Source: an uncultured Gemmatimonadota bacterium
GTDB lineage: Bacteria > Gemmatimonadota > Gemmatimonadetes > Gemmatimonadales > Gemmatimonadaceae
Assembly: GCA_946479015.1 (NCBI GenBank)
Contig: CAMLEQ010000116.1
Span: 1 to 9,852, forward strand
Reading direction: 5' to 3'
DNA length: 9,852 nt
Each line of letters opens with the position of its first letter. Positions within the stretch are counted from its first letter, which is position 1. Shown here piece after piece: positions 1 to 5,367 of this stretch. The translations under genes and the position numbers were made by a program. Under the pieces are notes generated by a model. That model was not told the DNA's origin. It saw only the letters and a program-made list of their open reading frames with translations, and did no database searches.

Positions 1-263
1 TTCTCGGCGAGGAAGCCGTAGCCGGGATGGATGGCGTCGGCGCCGGTGATCTCGGCGGCGGCGATGAGCCGCGGAATCTTGAGGTACGAGTCGCGGGCGG
101 GGGCGGGTCCGATGCAGACATCGTCGTCGGCGAACCGCACGTGCAACGACTCGCGGTCGGCCTCGGAGTAGACGGCCACGGTCTGGATCCCCAGCTCGCG
201 GCACGCGCGGATCACCCGGAGCGCGATCTCGCCACGGTTGGCTATGAGTACTTTCTTGAACAT
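1..263 (-). CDS. accC: Biotin carboxylase AccC, N-terminal part (cut by window edge)
   Basis: Biotin carboxylase subunit of acetyl-CoA carboxylase, which uses ATP and bicarbonate to carboxylate the biotin carried by AccB, the first step of fatty acid synthesis in the cytoplasm. Only the first 87 residues are inside the window. They begin [20 protein letters not shown], the typical start of the biotin carboxylase N-terminal domain, and continue through [17 protein letters not shown] and a SYLKIP motif to the conserved [10 protein letters not shown] near residues 78-87. The ATG at 261-263 fits the family start, but no clear Shine-Dalgarno sequence precedes it. The gene lies 47 bp downstream of pilT on the same strand, with a 6-bp hairpin in the gap, so it is probably read from the same operon as accB. 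The identification of the family is very secure. The rest of the gene (ATP-grasp domain) is outside the window. Confidence 0.95.
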   Translation of the reverse strand, partial: MFKKVLIANRGEIALRVIRACRELGIQTVAVYSEADRESLHVRFADDDVCIGPAPARDSYLKIPRLIAAAEITGADAIHPGYGFLAE

Positions 264-285
264 TCGCGGGTGGTTAGCGGGCGGA

Positions 286-300
286 GCGGCGTCGCGCCGC
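286..300 (-). other. Small inverted repeat (hairpin) between pilT and accC
   Basis: A perfect 6-bp stem (GCGGCG at 286-291, CGCCGC at 295-300) with a 3-nt loop lies in the 47-bp space between the pilT stop and the accC start. There is no T-run after it on the minus strand, so it is not a classical terminator. In a GC-rich genome such a short stem can occur by chance. It could tune accC translation or act as an mRNA-processing boundary, but that is speculation. Confidence 0.3.
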
Positions 301-310
301 CGGAACGTCG

Positions 311-1486
311 TCAGCCACCGATGTCTCGCTGGAAGTCGTCCCAGGAGGTATCGCTCGAGCCTTCCACGCCCTGGACGCGGAGCGCGAACTCGCTCGGGTT
401 GCTGGCATAGAAGAGGGCGCTCTCGTACGAGATGCAGCGCTTGGAGTACCAGTGCATGAGCGACTGGTCGAAGCTCTGCATCCCGTACTGCACGGTGCCT
501 TCCTTGATGAGGTCGGGGATGTTGAGCGACTTGCTCATGTCGCGGATCTGGTCGCGCACCGCGGCGGTGTTGATCAGGATCTCGCTCGCCGGGATGCGTC
601 CCGGCCGGTCGGAGCGCGGCACCAGGCGAAGGGAGATCACCGCGGCGAGCGCGCTCGCGAGCATGAACCGCACCTCGGCCTGCTGGTGCGGCGCGTAGAA
701 CGAGATCACGCGGTTGATGGTCTGCGTGGCATCGGTGGTGTGCAGCGTGGAGAACACCAGGTGCCCCGTGTCGGCCGCCTTGAGCGCGACCTCCAGCGTC
801 TCGATGTCCCGGATCTCGCCGATGAGGATGACGTCGGGGTCCTGCCGGAGCACGCGACGCAGCGCCTGCGCGAAGCTGCCGGTGTCGGCCCCCACCTCGC
901 GCTGGTTGATGCTCGAGTTGATGTCGCGGTGCAGGAACTCGATCGGGTCCTCCACCGTGATGACGTTGGCGTGGCGCTTCTCGTTGATGTGCTGGATCAT
1001 CGCCGCGAGCGCCGTGGACTTGCCCGAGCCGGTGATCCCCGTGACCAGCACGAGGCCGCGCGGCCGCATCGCGATCTCCTCCACCACCGGCGGCAGGTTC
1101 AGCTCCGCGATCGTCTTCACCTGGTACGGCACCGCGCGCAGCGCGTACGCGATGGTGCCGCGCTGCTGGAAGACGTTCACGCGGAAGCGCCCGATCCCGG
1201 GGACGCCGATGGCGAAGTCCGCCTCCTTGTGCTCGGCGAACTCCTTCACCTGCTTCGGCGTCATGAGCTGCTCGGCCAGCCCCTTGAGGTCGTCGGGGCG
1301 CAGCGGCGGCAGGTCGAGTACGGACAGGTCGCCGTGGATGCGCAGCACCGGCGGCCGCCCGACCTTGAGGTGCAGGTCGGAGGCGTTCTGCTGGATCATG
1401 CGCTGCAGCACGGCCTTGAAGTTGAACGTCGCCTGCGCCGGAGCCGCGGGATCCGCCGGGGCGGGCGCGGCGCTCGGATTAGCCAT
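311..1486 (-). CDS. pilT: Type IV pilus retraction ATPase PilT
   Basis: Cytoplasmic hexameric AAA+-like secretion ATPase that powers pilus retraction and twitching motility. The 391-residue product has the usual PilT length plus an Ala/Pro-rich tail at residues 1-20. Visible features: the N-terminal PAS-like part with SDLHL (residues 36-40) and RPPVLRIHG, the Walker A motif GITGSGKST (150-158), the Asp box region ITVEDPIEF (176-184), the NQREVGADT segment (194-202), the Walker B motif VILIGEIRD (219-227) and the His box STLHT (246-250). The C-terminal IPDLIKEG (323-330) matches the PilT AIRNLIREG region, favouring PilT over PilU. The frame stays open upstream to 1561, but that extension only reads accB out of frame. 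The ATG at 1486 gives a PilT-like start and overlaps the accB stop by 8 nt, implying translational coupling, with no strong Shine-Dalgarno. No pilus structural genes are in the window. Confidence 0.93.
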   Translation of the reverse strand: MANPSAAPAPADPAAPAQATFNFKAVLQRMIQQNASDLHLKVGRPPVLRIHGDLSVLDLPPLRPDDLKGLAEQLMTPKQVKEFAEHKEADFAIGVPGIGRFRVNVFQQRGTIAYALRAVPYQVKTIAELNLPPVVEEIAMRPRGLVLVTGITGSGKSTALAAMIQHINEKRHANVITVEDPIEFLHRDINSSINQREVGADTGSFAQALRRVLRQDPDVILIGEIRDIETLEVALKAADTGHLVFSTLHTTDATQTINRVISFYAPHQQAEVRFMLASALAAVISLRLVPRSDRPGRIPASEILINTAAVRDQIRDMSKSLNIPDLIKEGTVQYGMQSFDQSLMHWYSKRCISYESALFYASNPSEFALRVQGVEGSSDTSWDDFQRDIGG

Positions 1487-1985
1487 TGGGATCGATCCGG
1501 AAGAGGATCTGTCCGTACTCCACCGGGTGCGCATCGCCGGCGGGGATCTCGCGAACGACACCGGAGTATTCGGACTCGATCTCGTTCATGATCTTCATCG
1601 CCTCGATGATGCAGAGGATCTGCCCCTTCTCGATCCGGGAGCCTTCCGTCACGTAGGGCGCCGCGCCCGGCTCGGGCGCCCGGTAGAACGTCCCCACCAT
1701 CGGCGACTTCACCTCGAGGAGCTTCGACTTCGGCGCCTCGGGCGCCGGCGCCGGCGGCGCCTCGCTCGGCGCCGCCACGCCGTCGGCCGGCGTGAGGCGG
1801 GGCGCCACCGGCGCGGGGATCATCGCCGGCATCGACATCGGCGGCGCTACCTGCACCGCCCCGCGCTGCTGCGGCGTCTTGGAGATCCGGATCTTCATCC
1901 CCTTGTCGGACGAGATCTCGATGGAATCCACGCTCGAGCCATCCAACAGCTCGACCAGCTTCTTCACATAGCGTAAGTCGATCAT
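1479..1985 (-). CDS. accB: Biotin carboxyl carrier protein of acetyl-CoA carboxylase (AccB)
   Basis: Carries the covalently bound biotin between biotin carboxylase (AccC) and the carboxyltransferase in fatty acid synthesis. The 168-residue product has the classic three parts: an N-terminal helical region (MIDLRYVKKLVELLDGSSVD), a Pro/Ala-rich linker at about residues 47-86, and the C-terminal biotinyl/lipoyl domain at about 88-166. The biotinylation motif is EAMKIMNEIES, with the accepting lysine at residue 131. The thumb region typical of AccB is present (SPMVGTFYRAPEPGAAPYV, about 94-112). The ATG at 1983-1985 gives the standard family N-terminus. It lies 28 nt after the prolidase stop, with only a weak purine-rich stretch upstream. 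The last codons overlap the pilT start, and accC follows after pilT rather than directly, which is unusual. Confidence 0.97.
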   Translation of the reverse strand: MIDLRYVKKLVELLDGSSVDSIEISSDKGMKIRISKTPQQRGAVQVAPPMSMPAMIPAPVAPRLTPADGVAAPSEAPPAPAPEAPKSKLLEVKSPMVGTFYRAPEPGAAPYVTEGSRIEKGQILCIIEAMKIMNEIESEYSGVVREIPAGDAHPVEYGQILFRIDPNG

Positions 1986-2013
1986 AGTCGTGTACGAGTG
2001 ATCTCTGCGGGCG

Positions 2014-3102
2014 TCACGCGATCTCCATCAGCTCGCGCGGAAACGTCGTGAGGATCCGTGGACCATCGGGCGCGAGCACCACGTCGTCTTCGATGCGCAC
2101 ACCGCCCCAGCCGGCGCGATAGATGCCGGGCTCGACGGTGACCACGGCGTTCGCCGGGAGCGGCGCGTCCGCGGTCTTCGCGAGGCGCGGCGCCTCGTGC
2201 ACCTCGAGCCCGATGCCGTGGCCGAGGCTGTGCCCGAACGCCTCGCCCCAGCCGCGCTCCTCAATGTAGCGCCGCGCGACGGCGTCGGCATCCCGGCCCC
2301 GCATCCCGGCATGCACGGCCGAGGCCGCGCGCTCGTTCGCGCCGCGCACCACCGCGTGCAGGTCGCGCTGCTCGTCGGTCGCCCGCCCCACCACGAAAGT
2401 GCGGGTGATGTCCGAGCAGTAGCCGTCCACGATGGCGCCGAAGTCGATGAGCAGGAAGTCCCCCCGGCTCACCGGGCGCGCGCTCGCGCGCGCATGCGGG
2501 AGCGCGGCGCGCTCCCCGGCGGCGACGATGGTCTCGAACGGGAAGCCGGTGCTCCCCTCCTCGCGCAGCGCGCGCTCGAGCGCGCCGGCTACCTCGAGCT
2601 CCGTCATCCCCGGGCGCACCTCGCGCACCGTGCGCGCCAGCGCGCGCTCCGCCACCCCCGCCGCGGCCGCGATGCGCTCCACCTCCTCGGGGTCCTTCCG
2701 CTCGCGCAGCGCTTCCACCAGCTCCGTGGTGGGGCGCCACTGCCACCGCGCCCCGCCCGACACGATGCGCTCGAACTCGCGATACAGCAGGTGCGCCGAC
2801 TCGAAGCCCACGATCTCCACGCCGGGGAGCTCGGGGAGCAGGCGCCAGAGTCCCGCCCACAGGCTCTGCCCCTCCACCACGATGCGGGCCGCATCCCCCA
2901 CCTCCTCGCGCACCTGGGTGGCGTAGCGGAAGTCGGTGATGACGAGCGTCTCGCGCTCCGCCACCACCGCGATCGCGCTCGAGCCGGAGAAGCCGGTGAG
3001 ATAGCGGATGTTCGGGAGGCTCGTGAGCAGCAGCGCATCGAGATGCGCGGCGCGCAGCGACTCGAGGAGCGCCAGGCGGCGCTCCGCGCGGCGGTCAGCC
3101 AC
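2014..3102 (-). CDS. pepP: M24-family Xaa-Pro dipeptidase/aminopeptidase P
   Basis: Metallopeptidase of the pita-bread fold that cleaves Xaa-Pro bonds in peptides, probably in the cytoplasm. The 362-residue product has an N-terminal creatinase-like domain (about 1-130, with NIRYLTGFSGS at 31-41) and a C-terminal M24 domain. All five metal ligands are visible: Asp220 (LLIDFG), Asp231 (CSDITRTF), His295 (GHSLGHGIG), Glu324 (TVEPGIY) and Glu338 (VRIEDD). Conserved His203 (LPHARAS) and His302 (VHEAPR) are also there. The ligand spacing (11, 64, 29, 14) is that expected for short archaeal/bacterial prolidases. I chose the GTG at 3102 because it overlaps the aroQ stop by 8 nt and gives VADRRAERRLALLESL, a normal start. 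The open frame extends to 3282 only as an out-of-frame reading of aroQ. Whether it acts as a dipeptidase (PepQ) or aminopeptidase (PepP) cannot be told from sequence alone. Confidence 0.9.
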   Translation of the reverse strand: MADRRAERRLALLESLRAAHLDALLLTSLPNIRYLTGFSGSSAIAVVAERETLVITDFRYATQVREEVGDAARIVVEGQSLWAGLWRLLPELPGVEIVGFESAHLLYREFERIVSGGARWQWRPTTELVEALRERKDPEEVERIAAAAGVAERALARTVREVRPGMTELEVAGALERALREEGSTGFPFETIVAAGERAALPHARASARPVSRGDFLLIDFGAIVDGYCSDITRTFVVGRATDEQRDLHAVVRGANERAASAVHAGMRGRDADAVARRYIEERGWGEAFGHSLGHGIGLEVHEAPRLAKTADAPLPANAVVTVEPGIYRAGWGGVRIEDDVVLAPDGPRILTTFPRELMEIA

Positions 3103-3538
3103 GGGACGGAGCCAGCCGGGCGACCAGCCCCCGGAGCGCGAGCTCGTACCCCACCGCGCCGAAGCCGCACAGCACGGCCACGGCCCCGGCGGCGAGCGCC
3201 GAATGCCGCCGCTCCGGCTCGCGCGCGAAGATGTTCGTGAGATGCACCTCGGCGAACGGCAGCTGCACCGCCGCGAACGCATCGCGGATGGCGAGACTCG
3301 TGTGGCTGTACGCGCCGGCGTTGATCAGCGCTCCCTGCGCGCGCCCGCGCAGCGCGTGGATGCACTCCACCAGCTCCCCTTCCCCATTCCGCTGCGCGAA
3401 CTCCACCTCCACTCCGAGCTCCGTCGCGACGGAGCGCAGGCGGCGCTCGATGTCGTCGAGCGTCTCGCGGCCGTACAGCTCCGGCTCGCGCGTGCCGAGC
3501 AGGTTCAGGTTCGGGCCGTTCAGGATGGCGATGCGCAC
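3095..3538 (-). CDS. aroQ: Type II 3-dehydroquinate dehydratase
   Basis: Converts 3-dehydroquinate to 3-dehydroshikimate in the shikimate pathway (aromatic amino acids, folate, quinones); type II enzymes form dodecamers in the cytoplasm. The 147-residue product has the usual length. Signature segments are ILNGPNLNLLGTREPELYG (5-23) with Arg17 and the catalytic Tyr22, QRNGEGELVECIH (49-61), INAGAYSHTSLAIRDA (72-87) with Asn73 and His79, and EVHLTNIFAREPERRHS (97-113) with catalytic His99 and Arg106. All expected active-site residues are present. The start is GTG at 3536-3538, which shares one base with the TAG stop of the upstream TPR gene (TAGTG), so translation is probably coupled. Its 3' end overlaps the prolidase start. 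The aroQ-pepP/Q-accB order is a common bacterial arrangement. Confidence 0.96.
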   Translation of the reverse strand: MRIAILNGPNLNLLGTREPELYGRETLDDIERRLRSVATELGVEVEFAQRNGEGELVECIHALRGRAQGALINAGAYSHTSLAIRDAFAAVQLPFAEVHLTNIFAREPERRHSALAAGAVAVLCGFGAVGYELALRGLVARLAPSRG

Positions 3539-5181
3539 TACTTCTTCAGCCCTTCGAGCCAGGCGTGGAAGAGCTCCAGGTCCTTCTCGCCGGTGTCGTC
3601 GCTCTCCGCGGCCGCGTCCGCGTCGGCGGCGGGCGCCTCGGCGGCCGCGCCGCCCTCGCCGCGCGCGAAGAACTCGTCGAACGACACGTGCGCCGCGGCG
3701 CGCGGCGCGCCGCCCTCGCCGCGCGGCCGCGCATCGCCGAACACATCGGAGAGCGACAGCGCGTCGCTCGCGGCGCGCGCGGGCTGGCCGGCGATCGCCC
3801 CCTGCGGCGCGCCGCCGCCGTTGAAAGCGGCGGCGAGCGTCGCGGCGGCCGCCTCATCGTCCGCGCGCACGTCCCGCGCGCCGAACAGCTCGGAGAGCGC
3901 CCCCGCGGCCGGCACGCTCGCCACCGACACCGGCGACGGCACCGCCACATCGGGCGCGGCGGGCGCCGCGTCGGCCGCCGCGTCGTACGCCGCGAGCTCC
4001 GGCTCCGCCTCGGTCGCGTGCCCATTCGCATCGGCGGCGACCGTCCCCTCCGGGGGGCGGCGCGAGGCGAAGGGCGCGAAGAAGGCGCGCATGCTGCGCG
4101 GCGCGCTCGCGCCATCCCGCGCGGGCAGGTCGCCGCGCTCCAGATGCGCGATCCGCTCGCGCAGCGCGGCGTCCGCGGGGCGCTGCGCTGCGAGCTGGCG
4201 GTAGATCTCCAGCGCGCGATCGGTGAATCCCTGCTGCAGGTACAGCTCCGCCATCGTTTCCGTCACGAAGACGGCGGGCGCACGCTCTTCCCGTATCGCG
4301 GGCTCCGGCTCGCGCGCGGGGGGCACCACCGGCGCCGCCGCGCCTGCCGGCGCGGGCTCCGTGAAGGCGAGATCGACATCGGCGAACGCATCCGCGGCGA
4401 GCGCCGGCTCCTCCATCGCCCCCGGCTCCGCGCCCCCGAGCTCGTCCGCGCTCGGGAACTCGAGCTCGTCGAACGCCATCACGTCCGCGACCATCGGCTC
4501 GGCGGCCGGAACGGGCGGCTCGGGCGCGGCGCCGGTGGTCTCGGAGACTCCGAGCGCGTCCAGGTCGAGATCGAGCGGCTCCGGGGCGGCGGGCGCCTCG
4601 GGCTCGGGCGCGGGGGGCATGGCCGGCGCGGCCGGCGCGAACGCCGCGATGTCCGGGAACGCCGGCGACAGCTCCAGCACGGGGGGCTCGGCGGAAATCA
4701 TCTCCGGCGCGGCGGGCTCCGGGGCGGCGTGCTCCGGATGGATGTCGTTCCAGCTCACCGCCTCGTGCGCCCTCGCGCCGGCGGCCGGCTCCATCGCCCG
4801 CAACTGCTCGGCGATCTCTTCGTTCTGGGGATCAACTTCGAGGAGGCGGTGGTACCATGCACGGGCCCCCTCGTCGTCGCCGGCCTCGCGCGCGATGTCG
4901 CCGAGCTGCCGCAGCGCGATCAGGTTCTCGGGATCCAGACCGAGCGCGGTCTCGAACGTGGTCCGCGCCTCATCGAGCTGTCCGCTCTCGAACAGCGCCT
5001 GCCCGAGCACGATGTAGCCGCTGATGTACGTGGGCTGCAACGGCACCTGCTTGCGGCACATCTCGATCGCACGGTCGAGGTCACCCGACTTGCGATACTC
5101 GTTGGCGAGTCGCGCGAACACTCGGCGCGGGTTCTCGGCGAACTGTTTTTCGAGATCTTCGATCAGGGCGGAGTTGGTCAT
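3538..5181 (-). CDS. Large Ala/Pro-rich tetratricopeptide repeat protein
   Basis: A 547-residue protein of unknown specific function, probably a scaffold for protein-protein contacts. Residues about 19-120 form three TPR units (for example RVFARLANEYRKSGDLDRAI and GYIVLGQALFESGQLDEART, then a third ending near 120). Residues about 131-300 are a low-complexity Ala/Pro/Glu linker with acidic-hydrophobic patches (PLDLDLDAL, AFDELEF, FADVDLAF). A further TPR-like unit follows at about 307-350 (ETMAELYLQQGFTDRALEIY). Then comes a second Ala-rich region with three related short motifs, LSELFG (429-434), LSDVFG (477-482) and FDEFFA (501-506), and the chain ends in ELFHAWLEGLKK. There is no signal peptide or membrane segment, so it is probably cytoplasmic. 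The ATG at 5181 is preceded by GAGGG at 5188-5192, spaced 6 nt. It is the first gene of the left operon and its stop overlaps aroQ. The layout recalls other bacterial TPR plus acidic-linker proteins, but I cannot name it. Confidence 0.88.
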   Translation of the reverse strand: MTNSALIEDLEKQFAENPRRVFARLANEYRKSGDLDRAIEMCRKQVPLQPTYISGYIVLGQALFESGQLDEARTTFETALGLDPENLIALRQLGDIAREAGDDEGARAWYHRLLEVDPQNEEIAEQLRAMEPAAGARAHEAVSWNDIHPEHAAPEPAAPEMISAEPPVLELSPAFPDIAAFAPAAPAMPPAPEPEAPAAPEPLDLDLDALGVSETTGAAPEPPVPAAEPMVADVMAFDELEFPSADELGGAEPGAMEEPALAADAFADVDLAFTEPAPAGAAAPVVPPAREPEPAIREERAPAVFVTETMAELYLQQGFTDRALEIYRQLAAQRPADAALRERIAHLERGDLPARDGASAPRSMRAFFAPFASRRPPEGTVAADANGHATEAEPELAAYDAAADAAPAAPDVAVPSPVSVASVPAAGALSELFGARDVRADDEAAAATLAAAFNGGGAPQGAIAGQPARAASDALSLSDVFGDARPRGEGGAPRAAAHVSFDEFFARGEGGAAAEAPAADADAAAESDDTGEKDLELFHAWLEGLKK

Positions 5182-5187
5182 TCAGTG

Positions 5188-5192
5188 CCCTC
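5188..5192 (-). promoter_or_regulatory. Ribosome binding site of the large TPR gene
   Basis: The minus strand reads GAGGG 6 nt before the ATG at 5181, a well-placed Shine-Dalgarno sequence. It supports this start rather than an internal one. Confidence 0.6.
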
Positions 5193-5198
5193 GGGAAA

Positions 5199-5217
5199 GC
5201 CGCCCGGCCCAGGCGGC
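5199..5217 (-). other. Hairpin in the predicted 5' leader of the TPR-aroQ-pepP-accB operon
   Basis: GCCGCC (5199-5204) and GGCGGC (5212-5217) form a perfect 6-bp GC stem with a 7-nt loop. It lies between the predicted promoter (5230-5259) and the ribosome binding site (5188-5192) of the TPR gene, so it would be in the short 5' leader. It could stabilise the mRNA or affect initiation. It is too short to call a riboswitch or attenuator and may be chance. Confidence 0.3.
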
Positions 5218-5229
5218 GGAAGAGTGCTC

Positions 5230-5259
5230 AACATACATCTCCCAGACGATTCAAGTCAA
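5230..5259 (-). promoter_or_regulatory. Candidate sigma-70-type promoter for the left operon
   Basis: On the minus strand there is TTGACT (5254-5259, five of six bases to the -35 consensus), an 18-nt spacer and TATGTT (5230-5235, four of six to the -10 consensus). Transcription would start near 5223, about 40 nt upstream of the TPR gene ATG. It sits in the most AT-rich part of the window, between divergent genes, which is where a promoter is expected. The prediction is by eye only. Confidence 0.45.
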
Positions 5260-5278
5260 TCGGAAGTGACATTCTGCC

Positions 5279-5308
5279 TTGCTTTTACGCGCCGGGGCCC
5301 TCTACATT
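5279..5308 (+). promoter_or_regulatory. Weak candidate promoter for the peptidyl-prolyl isomerase gene
   Basis: TTGCTT (5279-5284), an 18-nt spacer and TACATT (5303-5308) give a poor -35 and a four-of-six -10. Transcription would begin near 5315, about 50 nt before the GTG start. The -10 context TACATTTC also resembles the TAnnTTTG type of Bacteroidota. The gene has no same-strand neighbour upstream in this window, so a promoter must lie in this 186-bp gap or in the TPR gene, but this exact placement is uncertain. Confidence 0.3.
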
Positions 5309-5353
5309 TCGAGGCTCGCAGTCTCCCGCCGCTCACCCAAACATCAGACAGCC

Positions 5354-5358
5354 AGGAG
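5354..5358 (+). promoter_or_regulatory. Ribosome binding site of the peptidyl-prolyl isomerase gene
   Basis: AGGAG lies 9 nt upstream of the GTG at 5368 but 21 nt upstream of the next in-frame ATG at 5380. This spacing decides in favour of the GTG start. Confidence 0.7.
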
Positions 5359-5367
5359 TAAGGCCAC

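Noticed and set aside
452..1591. Plus-strand open frame of 379 codons opposite pilT and accB
   Set aside because: Composition is Arg/Val/Asp/His-rich with no motif, and the opposite strand encodes full PilT and AccB with all their motifs.
2197..3240. Plus-strand open frame of 347 codons opposite the prolidase
   Set aside because: No recognisable family, skewed composition, and complete overlap with a well-supported M24 peptidase on the other strand.
3641..3725. Possible tandem repeat array in the 3' part of the large TPR gene
   Set aside because: Only two copies of a 19-bp unit, explained by repeated RGEGGA-encoding codons in a low-complexity protein region; not a CRISPR or a mobile repeat.
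3565..5361. Very long plus-strand open frame (598 codons) opposite the large TPR gene
   Set aside because: It is a shadow of a GC-rich coding region: the product is a low-complexity Arg/Gly/Leu string with no domain, while the minus-strand frame encodes clear TPR repeats.
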